64,000 bases of DNA from Varroa destructor (Eukaryota > Arthropoda > Arachnida > Mesostigmata > Varroidae), in contig NW_019211456.1 of assembly GCF_002443255.2 (NCBI RefSeq), positions 48,916,486 to 48,980,485 of the forward strand, read 5' to 3'. The notes below the pieces were generated by a model. It was not told the origin of the DNA and did not search any database. It was given only the letters and a program-made list of their open reading frames with translations. This document shows, piece after piece, positions 49,721 to 63,379 of the stretch (positions are counted from its first letter, which is position 1; the number at the start of each line of letters is the position of its first letter). Position numbers and translations under genes: made by a program.

Positions 49721-50963
49721 TCATAAGTAGACAATTCTTGAGAAGCTTGTAGAGCGTTGACGTTAGTATAAAAGCAAGAAACATGATTTCGTCTAATACA
49801 TACTCAAATGGTTTGGAAATCGTTTGAGCTTTTCGACCCATTAAATAGCTTTAGATGACAGTATAGTAACATTAAATGAGTTATTTTCTCTTTACTAGAG
49901 TTGTTTTTATATGTGTATATATATGTACGTTTTTCATGCAATATTACTTTCTCAATAGATGGCCTAATATTACTTCATCACCTATTACATCACTCGCCAT
50001 TTACGAACGTCCTCAAGAGCTCTACAAGGCAGGCAAAATGCATTTTTGTATTTATTTGCAGGACAACTGACTGGCTGTAAGGATCTATTAATTTGGGTTG
50101 TTGGTCGTGTTGGTTTGAACTTGAGCAAAGTTGTCTAGATCATCTACTAGTTTGGCCCTCTCCCTATTTGTATTGCCTTACCAGTATAAGCGAACACTTG
50201 ACTAGGACAAAAGTTTCGTCTTGGCCTCCCAATAGTGATAAAAAATGCTCTTAACTACAAGCATACTCATCTGCGTTGGCTTATTTTCCAGTGAAGCCAC
50301 AATATATTATATTAATTAGGATTGTCAATACCAAATTTAAAATGCACAATAAACATATATTATCGCGATAAACGTATCTGGCTGAAGGAGTGTAGGGAAG
50401 TTGCTTTATAACTCTGCCGTTAACATATACTACACAACATACGTGATTAAATTAAAAAAAAAAATTGAAAAATACGTAATTTGCTGCAGTGTCGTACTCA
50501 TTACATCCATATCTCCTATATAAGGGCTACCATATGGCTTCTTATAAACCTAGTTTAAAAGCAAGTACATTTTGAGAAAACATTACAATGATGCGTTTGC
50601 CTTGGGCATTACCGTTTTTAGTGTGTGATTTCTCGCTTTCTCTTTAGCTATTTCCCCTTTGTACCAAAACTTCCAGCAAGGTTCTTATCGACCATTGCGA
50701 TCGGGTCGGACGGGCTTTGCCCCGATCTCTAGCGAAAAGATACATCCAATATCCCATGTACAGTCATTACGGTTTACGCACTATGACCGTTCATTGTCTC
50801 ACTGCGAAAGAAGACGACTAACATAGAAGACAAAAAAAAAAGGTCCTTGATGTTGGTTGCGACTTCGTGGATAAATTAGTTCCAGCTTATACTTCCATAG
50901 TTTTACATCGCTAGGTTCCCCGTAACACACAACCCCATCATATTGTGTCACAGCATCTGATAT

Positions 50964-51070
50964 ATTTGTACGGTGACGATTGTGCATCTAGCAATCCATG
51001 GTCAAAAGTTACTCCGGTGAGCTTCATATTATATCAGCGCGTCCATTTCCCCTCGGGGACGGAGGCGAAT
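50964..51070 (+). repeat. Dispersed repeat, copy 1
   Basis: It aligns with 52564-52681 along its whole length. Shared blocks include GTGACGATTGTGCA, TCCATGGTCAA and ACTCCGGTGAGCTTCA, then ATATCAGC and TTCCCCTCGG. Differences are scattered substitutions, plus an insertion in copy 2 before GGAGRCGAAT. The copies are similar but clearly not identical by eye. There is no known family assignment and no sensible reading frame. Confidence 0.9.
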
Positions 51071-52563
51071 CCTCACTGTCTCGACAACAAATCTCGAATA
51101 CCCCAGTACATTTTCATCCATTCATCATTTCATACACCACCATGCTTATTTCTAGTAACAGCCGCCACCCCTTTGGGTTTCTTGCTGTTTTCCATATGCG
51201 ACGATTAGTGGTAAACTGTACACAAGAATAGAATAAAGTGAAACAACTCTTTGTTGATCCATTGCGCGAGTCGGAAGAGGCAAGGCTACCAGTTCAATTA
51301 AGGATTGGAGTAGATCTATGCATATACGCGTCGCCGATGTAATCTTACAGCACATACAAGCGGATGTGTTTCGATACCCTTTTAATTGATTTCCTAGGCA
51401 CATACCCATGAGTCATAGCGACACATCGTTTGCGACCTAACATAAAACGAGATAGTCTTTTTGATGTCGAAGCTGACTCTTGTTATCTCAGAAATACGTG
51501 GTCATAGATTTTTGACGGTACAAACTTATCCGAAATTTCCTGGCTTTTATTTAGCACGCCCGTATAAAAAATCGGCCTTCATAGCATTTATGTGATAGCA
51601 ACACCGGTGATAATTAATAAGAGGCTGATATGGTCATCAAAGCCGTAGTCAATGTACATGACAATTTGCAGATGGTTCCGCAGTCAAGGGATTTCATTAG
51701 GTGTTCATGTTGTGTTTAATCCTGTACAGAGTTAACGCGTTGCAATGTTATAGGTCATAGGAAAGAAATATTATGCACTTGCGCTCTACGTTTCATGTAT
51801 TTGTAGCTACCTTGTACTGAAGATTGTCTACCAAATATACATCTATTTGGGTCGCAATGAAAAGAAGCAGACGGTGTCTGTACAATGCTACGCCTAGATG
51901 TATTACATCAAGGTGTACACATGCCCGCCTTATTTGAAATTTTTCCTTATATCAATTCGGACACGCATCAACGCATTCTGGCTTGACGTTCCGTTCAATT
52001 AGTTTTAGTGAGCGGTTTTAAATTAGCCGCGCAAAACGCTTCCGTGCAGTCCGATGTTGCTTTCGGCTGCTGTGCTACTGACAACTACGCTGAAGGTCTG
52101 CGACATTAGGTAGCGGGACAGCTACTTTTTTATTTTTACAAAGATTCCTCTTATTTGCTTGTATTCATAAACATACCCTATGAAAATGCCTTAAGTGTAT
52201 AAATAAGAAGATTTTAAGCCAGAATAACACGTCCGTCCCTAAAGTCGATCCGATGATTGGGTTATTGTTGAACACCGCGATCAAGCATTTTCTAAAATGT
52301 GTTTCTTTGCGATAAATACGCGTGCCGGGATATAATAGTTGTGAATAAAATAAGTCATGTGGTAAAGATATTTAAAGTTAAGCTATCTAAACTGGGATGG
52401 CAGCGACCATTGCATTGCCGGAATAATGGTATAAAAGGAAAAACACTTATATAGCTGCATAAACCAATTCTCAACGGCTTTTTCTACAGGACTTATGTTC
52501 TACTATGCATTTTCTTCCCATCGAAGACATTTATCGTCACACTTCTATACGCGAATTTTAAAG

Positions 52564-52681
52564 ATTTGTACAGTGACGATTGTGCAACTTGCAGTCCATG
52601 GTCAAGAGCTACTCCGGTGAGCTTCACATAATATCAGCTGGTGCACTTCCCCTCGGAAATCCTTAAGGGATGGAGACGAAT
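52564..52681 (+). repeat. Dispersed repeat, copy 2
   Basis: It is the second copy of the element at 50964-51070, in the same direction and 1.6 kb away. It carries about 11 extra bases (AATCCTTAAGG-like) shortly before its right end. Similarity fades outside these limits on both sides, which suggests an inserted element or local duplication and not a long segmental copy. Confidence 0.9.
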
Positions 52682-55600
52682 ATAGAGAAAGCTAAAAAAC
52701 TTTGATTTCGATAGTTAGTTGCCCTTAATAGGATGTCAAGCCCGGCCCTCCCGGCAAAGTTTATTTTGTTGGCAAATTTGAGCTTATGTTTTGTCAGACT
52801 ACTCGTCCGTCCAAACGTCCATTGGCAGTGTCAGCTGAATTAGTGTTCTTCCTTTGTTTTCTATATCTCCCTTTGCGTGTGTGTATGTGCGCATGAATCC
52901 TGGCCACCAGTGGGCCAATGGTTTTGATCCTTGCTTGCACGCATCCTTCCCGTCCACTCGCCTTATCCTCCATCCTCAAACTCTGTTTGTCTTTCTCAGT
53001 TTTCAATTTGTCTAGCCTACCACCTCAGTCAGTGATACTGTACGGCACGTCTCGGCTTTGGTGGATCTTGGTTAGGTTTCCAGTTACCGTCTCAAGAATA
53101 AGTTTTCAATTTTTCAACTTAGAGATGTGACAATTGCTCACCAGGGTATATTACAAACCGAATATTGATATCGATCATTGAACCAATATTTTAATCGCAT
53201 CGAGTTCTGCAGTGCAGGTCGCAGCGCAGAACTCGCGCTCCGACCTGTTCTGCTCTTGTGAATAGATAGAAGAAGAGGTCCTTCGTCGTCTGTTCCTTGT
53301 CGTTTTTCGGAATTCGCAGTCCGGTTGCGAGTTGTCAATTTACATTCAATCACAGCGGGGACGAATTGGAAAGGAGAATGAGCTTTCAGCCCACCGTTTC
53401 CTTTTGGCGCTCTTCGTATCGGCCAACCAGCCTGCCAACTAAGCGTCCCAAGCCCAGCCAACACAGATCCTCTCACAGGCAGACAACATTCCTTGAGCGC
53501 AGGTGGATCTTTCTTCCACATTCGAAACCATACTGCTGTCTAACTTTTTGACGCACGTCTACGTATTTTGTCCCCGATGAGATTGTCAGGTTTTGTGAGC
53601 ATATCATGGTCCGCATACAATAATATGAGATAGCCAAATAAATCCATCATAGCTTCCGGACGTGTCATGTTAAGCAGACGCGATGCGGCGCTACACCCCG
53701 AAATACGCTAAAATAAGAAAGCTCTATTCGAACTTTCGCGGCGCATTAATAAGCTATGTTACGACTTCCCTGGCCCGCTGGTTACCTCCAAATAGTTCGA
53801 CTGGAAATTTAGGAAGGTGTTCCGTCTAGATACAATTGACGCATGCAAGTAGGTCAATCTGCAAGACAGGCTGGCGTGCCGACGCAGAGATGTACTATCT
53901 GTCGGACCCCCAGCAGAAACCGGCGTTAACTGCAGTGGGAATAGTTTTCAAATTGGAAGGTCAATCCACACGCAAAATGAGCTTTATAAAAATTTACGAT
54001 GATGATCTACTTAAAGTCTCCGTTATTTCTCTGGAATTTCTGAATCGCGGTTGCTTATGCCATACATTTCACACTGTCACTTATTATACGCCAAATATAA
54101 ATCTAGCTTTCATATAGCGTATTAGATTAATTTTACTGCATCATTTTCGAAAAAGGGACGCAATGAGAGCGCCAGTCCAGAATTGGAAAATTTCAAACCA
54201 ATCGAAGGTTGTCGACGTCACTGAGACGGCAATCAGCGTCGGAACCAACCGCGCTGCTTTCTTCGGTCGCTAGAGAAAGGGTAGGAACTGAATAGCGGCG
54301 AACTAGGAAGAGAAAACCATTCGTTCCTGCCGTTTCGTTGCTGACGAGGCGCCTTCAACGGAGCGAAAAGGCTGAGGATGATGTAAGAACATCTTAGCCT
54401 ATCGTATCCTATCTCTGGCTGGCGAAGAACAGTGACTCTATCTTGGTCCGATGAACAAGAAAGAAACTGAAGATCTAGGTTTTTCATCCTTCGATGCGAA
54501 ATCGTGGAGCGGTATGGGAAAAAGGTCTTTGGTAGACTCGACGGTTCTCATGCGAGGTTTCTCCAATTTCGCCGTCGACTTCACAACTTTGTCGCATAAG
54601 TGATACTACAACTGTTGCGTCTGTTTCAGCTTCTGCTTTGCCCCGCTTTCCGCGTTCGGTGGTTAGCCTCTAAAATACCATCACCTTGTAATGCCGAACC
54701 GACTGCCTTCGTGGCGATGGATGAACAAGACTAGACGCGGTTGATTGGTCACCGCACGGCTAACTTAATAATGAAGCCGTTGACGCAAAGTCTGCGCAGG
54801 GTAGGTCGCGTTTCCAGCTGACATCAGCGTGACGCTGGTGGAAGAGGAAAAAGCATGAACTAGATCGTATGCTGTGAGTCGTTCAAGCTAACAGAATGCC
54901 TATATTTAATACAACTTGATAACTTAGAAACAACAGGCCTTTCGAGGCGGATTCACACGAGATTTTAAGCCAATTGTCGATCCGCCAGAACTCTGTTAGT
55001 CTATTAGCTTTTAAAAAAATTTGACCTCACAAAAAATAGACAGAATATAGTCATATTTCAATAGATGAAACACATGGCAGCAAAAGTATGCTCATAGTTA
55101 AGTGTTAGATATAAATCCGTTGTTAGAAGAAGTAGCATGTTTACAGATAAAACATACAATCATTTTTCGAAACCTTCTAGAAGTAAACACGGGTCTTGTT
55201 TAGGTTAGCTTTGCAGCCTGGGAACAGATAGATGTGCTAACTGTGAGAAAAACCAATGGGTCGTAGCAGTGTGAAGCTGCCTGATCCTGCTTTAAGTTTG
55301 ACCGCTCAGACGACTGTTGTACTCTAAAGAATAAAAACACCTAACAACAAACTTCACCAATTACCACTATTATATTTAGTGGATAACTTTCTATTAACTT
55401 AAAATTTACTTTTGGTACTGCCGTCATATATTAATTTAGATAGCTGGTCCGTCTCGACATAGAATTTGTTAATGCAAGGCTGAATAATAACCTTATAGTT
55501 CGGCATAACTTGTTGTTTCAAAGTCCGTATACTTCTTGCTTGATATGCTTGGGTTGAAAATGGGTTAATAGGTAACACCTTAATATCGCGTTTTCATTTA

Positions 55601-58600
55601 GGTTTTATTTCAGGAGTCAAAGAAGTTTGTAATTGGTAATGATAGGCATGTGTAAGAATTCGAGAATGACCAGTTTTTTAAACTTCTACAAGGTTTCACT
55701 GTCCTAGAGAAAGCCGACTTTTATTCTTTACTATAAGCTTTAAACGTTTCCTTATCACCTTCTTTAAACTCAAATACAAACAAAAAAAAAAAACTTCAAA
55801 CTAAAAAAAAACTTTCAAACAATTTTTTTTTTATCAGGACCGTACTGGACTTTACGCAAACATATCAGAAAATGAAGCTTAAAGAATGGCTTTCTTTCAG
55901 ATCACGTTGAACTAGCAAAATTCGGCCTGTTCACAAAAAATAAGTTTTAGGCGTCAAAGCAGGACAAATCAGCAAATTACGCATCGTCTGTGCTAACCAT
56001 TAATGCCTTTCAAACAAGATCGATTATTTTGGGATTGAGTCAAGTGTTCTACAACTTTGTACCGAAGTATCATAATGGTTCGTCAATCGGAGCGTCTGCC
56101 TTGTTGCCGCATTGTGCTGGCTGAGTTTATGGGGTCAATCACACTCGATCTGAGTCTTTCTTGCGGGAATGAAAGTAACTAACTCCATAGAGCTTTGTCA
56201 TTTATAGAGCGAGTAGATACAGAATTGCGACACAAACGCCAAATATAAATAGCTCAGTTAATTTATGCTATTCACTATAGACACTATTAATGATTATAAT
56301 CATTGCTAGTATTATTATGAACTTCCCTGAGCTTATTACAGACGAATTGCTCATAGCGTCAGGAGCATACATGAGTAAATTAGATGGCTTTTTTTTTTGA
56401 CAAAGCAGACTATTTAGAACCGGCTAAAAATCATAATTGACCGTAAGCCAATCTTGGACATCTAATTGATGGCTGGCTACCTACCAGTTTGTAAAGATAG
56501 AGCCTAACCTTCTACACATAAAGAGTGTCGTCGTGTGCGCGAGCTAGAGAGGCCTTGTTCCTGAACGAGAAATCAATTTGTAAACTTGGAGTGTAACTGG
56601 ACGTGAATTTTCATTGTAACAAGAGCAATAAGTAAACGTGTGAATAAAAAAACACCTTCGAAGGGTACTTTTGATATAGAGTATTCGGAAAGAGATACAA
56701 CTAAAACCAGCGTCAACAACACACCCTTTCATAAGCCTGGTAGGACAGCTTTCAGTCAGGCTGGAAAAAAAGCACAAAAAAAAATGTTGCGAGTTTTGGC
56801 ATAGTTCACCTAGGACGGGGATATGTAGAACACAGGGAATAGTTTAGCCAAATGTAGAAATTTAATAAAGTGGTATTCCTTCGTCCAACGTGCCCTTTCT
56901 TCGACGGTAAGTTGATCACAATGCACCCTTGTGACACAATAGGTATTCTTCACTAGAGACCTCAAGACTATTTAAACATCTGAAAATTTTGGTAGACATA
57001 GAATTCATCCTCACGCGAACCAAGTTCAGAATAGCTTTGTATATAAGTATGTTAACGGATCAATCTGATACAACTACGTGCCACGTAAGCTCCTTTTAAG
57101 GTCATTAGATACTGGTCGCGTGTAGTTCTGTGTGTATTCACCACTATATCATCTTGTTTATACCTAGTTTTTTTACATCAATAGAATACATGCTAAGTCA
57201 CGATTATATATGGTTTGTGGAGAAAAAAATTAAGCTCTTTTTCAACTGGATCGTAGGCACAGGAACTTATCTAATCAGCAGTCTTTGGACGTAACCTGAA
57301 AATAAGAATTGCGAGCATGTAAAAATCTAGCAAAAAAATCACGTTATTCTTTGTTAGCATTAAGTCTTACGCAAATTTGACATGCACTTTGAACTTTCTT
57401 GGTCTTCTTTTTTAGAATGGGAATAATTGTGGACTGCAAAGATGATCCATTGCCAAAACGAATTTCGCAGGACTGGTTCACCTTCATTTTAATGACCTTC
57501 CCGGTTGCACAGCTACAGTGTCCTAAAGGCAAAATATTGCTCAGAAGATTAAAATTAGACCGCATCTGCCGTATACGTAAGACGCAAATGACAGGACGGT
57601 GTGGCATACTGAGCATTCCGCATAATAATTGGGCATAAGGCATAATTATTCACACTTATAACGCATTACGGAAAATGAGCATTTCTTTTTTTATCCACGT
57701 TATCTAGAGTGTAAGTTTTCAGGAAGAGAAAACCTTCGAAAACAATCAACACTGTGGTAATCAAAAGGTTGCCTGTGTTTTTCGGAACAGAATCTAATAT
57801 GGAGTCTAAACGGTGGCGAGCGATAACAGTAGCAGAAAAAAAAATCCTTTTTAATGCAATCGGCAAGCTTCATTTCAGCTTACTGTAGCATTGGATTGAA
57901 CAGAGAAACGAACACGCACTGCCATCGTGTATCGTCGGTTAGCTAGGCGCACGAAAGAAATGATGATGCCTTTAGACGCTCACGAGAAGCCAACTGTCAG
58001 CCGGTCGAATCGATTAAACCAAGCCCAGATACGTTATTTCCAATCCAGGGCCGCCACTTTCATGGACTAGTAGCCGTCCGCATTGTCTGCTGCGGCGTTA
58101 CTTCGTGCAGCCATCGTTGTTTATAGGAATAGGCGCCGTTATCCATCGATCAATAGAAGGAACGGCGAACGCTCAACTTGTTCATTCACCAAGTGGTAAA
58201 GCTTTCACTAGGTTTTTCATCGTACGATGACCATAACGACGACTAGGATCTTGAACGCACCCATATATACATATACTTACGCCATAGTGTGACTATAGGA
58301 AAAGCACGACCACACGGAGGAGCTCTGTTCTACGTTAGTCTTCTGTTTCCAATAGCACCCGGAATGGGCTTCATTCGCTGCATCGTTTCCTGCTTTGCCT
58401 GACTTAAAAAGTCTTTCAGAATCGGCTGAGATCTACATAATGACGCAAAGTTGGCTACACTTCAACGTTTCGTCGCGTATCTATGTTTGCGGCGTTCTGC
58501 CTAAAGAACCGCGAACACCTGCACTAAAGCTGACTATAAATAAGCAATGACTGCACTGTATAGAGTGTCTAAGCAATTTGTAGCTGAAAATCGGTAGGAC

Positions 58601-59147
58601 GGCTTCAGAAAAGCTAGTGTTGTGTTGATATCCTTCTTAATCGAAAATGCTCTCCTAAGTAGAATCCTGTTTCCTTTTTTGCCTAAAAACACGTTTATCA
58701 GCTGGAATGTATAATCGATGATCCTGTTTTACGGCTGAGTGTTCTTGTAAGCAGGTTTTGAGATTATAATACATCACCTTAGAAGAAAATCTAGTTCTGA
58801 GCAAGAGGTCGTTAGAGGTAACGTGTCGTTTCAATTTCTGATAGTCGAAGTTAGACGTTTTGACATGTTTATATAAATGTATTTGTGCGGTATATTTTAG
58901 TCATGTTCGTTATCATTATAGCCCTTTGAGCGTTCGTAGCTACGCGAGTTCAATGCAGCGTAGTAACGAATCATTCAAGAGCGTTTCTTCTACAATGATA
59001 CGTTAGGTTTTAACAAAAAAAGTACATTCGACAGTATATTACAATTAGATAGATTCGATGCACCCGTATATACATATAAGAGGTTTTTTCTCTCATATCT
59101 CTTGCGTAAGCCTTTGCTAGTAGCTTTACCGTCGAAAGTTTAGAAAG

Positions 59148-59397
59148 ATGCCTACTTACTTGTGGCCCTTTTCGGCCCTTCCTTTGGCCGACATTTCTCC
59201 ATACTCGCGCAGAGGAGCTGTATACTCCGGAACCTTCCCATCCTTCTCTCGTCTTGCCTTCGGCACGGCCGTTTCGTAAGATAGTAACGGCAAATGTTTA
59301 GCTTCGATGACCCCATATGAGGGAATATTTCTGTGCGACCTATCCTTTCCGACAAACTGCTCTGCTGTACCCAAGCAGCTGCTCCCTGTTCTACTGC
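59148..59397 (-). CDS. Possible coding exon, unknown product
   Basis: A minus-strand frame stays open over about 250 bases and ends at CCACAA|GTAAGT, a full-consensus donor. The peptide includes GVIEAKHLPLLSYETAVPKA then RREKDGKVPEYTAPLREYGE and MSAKGRAEKGHK. It is charged and balanced like real protein, unlike the Ser/Leu/Arg-rich chance frames around it. Candidate acceptors are TTTAGCTGTGTAG and nearby AGs, with weak pyrimidine tracts. I do not recognise the family and found no partner exon. It could belong to a gene extending left on the minus strand, or be chance. Confidence 0.3.
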
Positions 59398-59751
59398 TTT
59401 CTACACAGCTAAATATTTCCTATCTGACAATTTGCGCTAGACGTGCATACCCTGATGGGCTATACCTTCTCGAATCAGCTGACCCTATCATCATACTGGC
59501 CACATTCGAAGCGATGTTTGTTGAACCAAACTCATGTTATTTCTCAATTTCAGCGTACGCTGGTAAAAGTTTTGCAAAAAAGGCACGGGATTACTCTTTT
59601 TGTGACCTCAATATAAAAGCCTATTATAAAGATATTTTGAATATTACATTTTTCGATTTTTAGCCGAATCCATCTGACTGTACTAACGATAAAAATACCG
59701 CATTTTTTACGTGGGCCCTTATATCTTCAAAGGCTATATATACTGGCGTTT

Positions 59752-59755
<4 letters not shown>

Positions 59756-59800
<45 letters not shown>
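59756..59800. repeat. (TA)n microsatellite, 45 bases
   Basis: An uninterrupted TA dinucleotide run. It is the longest simple repeat in the window and likely to vary in length between individuals and to be error-prone in assembly. Confidence 0.98.
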
Positions 59801-59802
<2 letters not shown>

Positions 59803-59853
59803 TCCATACATAAATACTGTTCTTAAGTAGAGCTGGTGACAGCGCTCAATTTG

Positions 59854-59889
59854 TGTTTGTACATATGATCTATACTATATGTACAAACA
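59854..59889. repeat. 13-bp inverted repeat next to the (TA)n tract
   Basis: TGTTTGTACATAT (59854-59866) and ATATGTACAAACA (59877-59889) are exact reverse complements around a 10-base loop. It lies about 55 bases right of the long TA run, a typical fragile or recombination-prone neighbourhood. Confidence 0.9.
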
Positions 59890-62800
59890 TTTGTATCGAA
59901 CTTTTTTTCCGGAGGAAGTAACGTCGACGGCAGCGTCAAAGATGTTCAGGTGTGAGCTGATCTTACTATGCGTTTCATATGCAAATAACACTACGAGCTG
60001 TATTTAGTAGCGTGTTTCTCATCTATACAAGACATTCACAAAAAACTTTTCCAATTCAACTTAATTTTTAACTGAACTGCTTAGTGTAAAGAATAGATGC
60101 TGTCCCCTGTGTAATATCAATGGGCTTTTTATTGCACCTGCAGAGCTACTATGAGCTTTTAAAGTGTTCCGATTTCTGAAACCAACCACCAGAGTGGGTT
60201 TGAACCTATTGATCTCTTAATAATTTTTCGTGGTATACATCCCAAGATAACCTTTTACGCTGCTATGGTACATTTTTTCTAGGAAGACCCGGTTGATTTT
60301 AACACCCATGTATGCAATGATCACAGCCTACATTTACTGATGACCCGCGGTTTTCGAAATTATTTCAAAAGGCTAAGATTTCCATCTAATTTTAGCTGGA
60401 AGTATGTTGACAATCAGGGGGATTCATAACACTAATTCCGCTGCTTTAACACCATTGACAATATCAACTATCCAAAAAAACTACGGCCTCGATACTCTAC
60501 AAAAGCAAGTATCAACTTTTTCTTTGTGTTATATATATGTCTGTGGCCTTGTGTTTATATATAATATTGGTCTTATATCAAATATCTTAAGCCAAGATAA
60601 ACGTCCGTAGTTTCTCTGCATCCAATTACACATCTGTGTTTTTCAGTCATAACCATAACCCTCGTTTTCCTTGCCTTATATCTATTCAGGGGCTCTTACA
60701 TGATGCTCATCAATCATTTTAAACGGATTTGCAAATAAAAGTTTTGTAAAGATAAAAATAAGTGGAATGTTTTATCGAGCCTTGCCCTGGCAATTTAAGA
60801 TTGTTATATTTTATGGTTAGATAACCAAAAGCAGGCCTGTTCAAAAAAGTAATAAAAGCGCATAGATTTCATAGATGTAGATCAGAAGTGATCAGATATT
60901 AAAAAAAAAAAATTGCTTTTACATTAATGTTAACTACACGTAAGCACTCTCCGAAACTATTAGGCAGGTTGCTTTTTTCCATCATGTTTGCATTACCTAT
61001 TTTAAAAACGGAAATAGGGAAGTTGAAGGTTATAGCGAAAATAATTACAACCAAGGACTCTACATGAAGGAACAAGTCTCTGAGATTAATCAAGCTTTTG
61101 AACACAACAGAGCATAGATCATGCACCTCTGTCGGCTCAATATGGGGTTCCTCAAAGCACATATTATGAAATTGCAACGAAGATACTGAAGTTAAAGACG
61201 GAAAGCAATTCCTCATAAACTAAGTCCAGTACACATAGAAACACCACAGAGACAATTTCCTCAATTATTAGCAACAGAAATTCTATCTGACTATCGTAGA
61301 TGTGACATCGGTCAGCAGGTGCCGTTTACCAGAAAGGATGGCGCCGAAAAGCACAAAAGGTAACTCGATGGCAGCGCCAAACAGATTCGGGCCTAAACTC
61401 ATGCTGATAGACGCAAGTTCAATAAAAAGCATTTGAATCGCTCCTAAGACCTAATTGACTTACCCATACGTTTATTAAAAGAAAAAAAAAAACGGGTTTT
61501 TCTTACTCTAAACTGATTCTACAATTCACACTTTGCAAGCCAACAGAAGGTCCGAGGAATTAAACAGGACCACTGTAGAACAATTTCGAAACAAATGTTG
61601 AAGTGTGATGAATCAGTCAATTAGTCACACGCTTAACTGCGTAGACCAGATATATGGTTTATGATAGTACCCTAACTTTTCTCACAAATAGCAAAAGCAG
61701 TACCTGCGATGCATCCTTAGTTGGCCAGTTTGAGACTGCAAAAACGATGTAACCATCTTTACATGAACTTGCCTAAAGTTGCATTCGCAAAGCTGTAAGT
61801 AAACTTCAGGCTAGCTCCAGTTGAAGTTATGTTCATTATCACAATGGAAATTCTTCGTGTGGAGAAGCATCATATGTTCGCGTATACATGTATATACGCT
61901 GACTTTCACTAGAGTGCACTCATTGGCATACAGCCATACAGGACTTATGACATATCGGCCCAGCTACCTGATAGGGCCCCACAGCCACTTTTTATGCTAA
62001 AACTACTTACACTAAACTTACTGCAGCAACCTAAATAAGCGCTCTAAAAAGGACAATGCCAATCTATCATATCTAAGTACACATTATTTTATGCATTTTA
62101 CATATGTTATGTAAGCATATATACATCTGCCCTTAATCACATGAATCAAAATGTTTTTACTGTTCATCAATACGTTAGTAGGCCATAAAGCGACACATCT
62201 TCAAATCCGTAAGGGACGCTTAAGGTCGACAATTGACCAATATACGCAGCTTTGATGTTGAAGTAAGTATTAGTAAGGAATATTTGCGTTATGGATCATA
62301 CGTCATCGAAAAATCAAAAAGGATCAAATACGCAATTGATACGTTATTAAGGTATTTGTATACATTTCATTTCATTTATTTTACGTGAAGAACTTGTTAA
62401 GGACCTTTGGGAGAAGATAAATCATTGTGATCCGCAAAGCATTTTGTCCTCAATTGCCGCTGGAGAATGATCTCATGCCTATTATATTTTTGAGATGTTT
62501 ACTCTTTTATAGGTACACAGAGATACTCTATGTTATGATTCTTCGTTTGTAGCATGTATTTCATACATAGGTATACGACAGCAAAAATATAGGCGCACTT
62601 TTTACGGGCTCGCCCGTCCCGCAACATACGAGCGGGGATTTGCAACCATAACGTTGCATATTCTACGTCGCTAAAGCGTTTTGCACAGTATTCGTTTATA
62701 AGAGACGAGTTGGCTGAGTCAGCGACGGCATAATTATTAAAGTTGCTACGTGAGGGGGACAAGAAGGGGTCGCACGCCTGGATATGATAGAAAACGCTGC

Positions 62801-63379
62801 GATGTAAATCCAAGATGACCAATGTTACCGGGTGAAGAAAAAAAATCGGAAAGGAGGCCTATGGCCCCAGATGTATGCTCACTCAACGCTAATTCCGCGT
62901 AGACCGCAGGCGAGATGTCTGTCCCTCTCAAAACATCGCAGGCACACAAGCTATTTGATTTGGCCTTTCAAGCCAGCGCCAGCCTATTACTTATTAGCCT
63001 TTACTTAGCGCGTCGCTAGCTCTACAAGTGTATAGATGTGTAAGATATTTCAATATAACGAGAAAAATGCTTACATTAGCCTTGTATACTACAACAAAAT
63101 AACTCTGTACTGTATATATGATTTAGAATCTGAAGGACGACCATTTTGCATTCGACTGGTCAACAAGTAAAGACGGTTTCTTCAAGTTCGTCGTAACTTC
63201 CTAATGTAGGAAATCAAATTTCATGTATGTAATGTAGGCTTCCGATGCTGATGATTCCGATGAGGAAGTGCATTTATGATTCCCACCTTATTTCGATTTT
63301 TGCCCGAGTTAGAAGACAACTGAAAGAACCTGAAATATATTTTATTTACCTCTATAACCCTTTAGCTGAGAGGATTGTT
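59890..63379. other. Intergenic: no supported gene
   Basis: AT-rich sequence. The minus frame at 60899-61216 (105 codons) contains a hydrophobic stretch, LVVIIFAITFNFPI, that could span a membrane. It starts and ends without splice or family support. Frames at 62499-62949 are chance-like. Confidence 0.45.

Larger units (their letters stand above)
49720..59147. other. Intergenic: two repeat copies, otherwise no supported gene
   Basis: Besides the dispersed repeat there are A-rich tracts at 55.78-55.83 kb and GC-richer stretches at 52.9-53.55 and 54.2-54.8 kb. Frames at 53138-53551 occur on both strands and look like chance. The plus frame 53836-54117 (93 codons) has balanced composition but matches nothing I recognise. 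Confidence 0.45.

Noticed and set aside
53138..53551. Overlapping 127- and 84-codon frames on both strands
   Set aside because: Both look like compositional by-products of a GC-richer stretch, with no recognisable domain.
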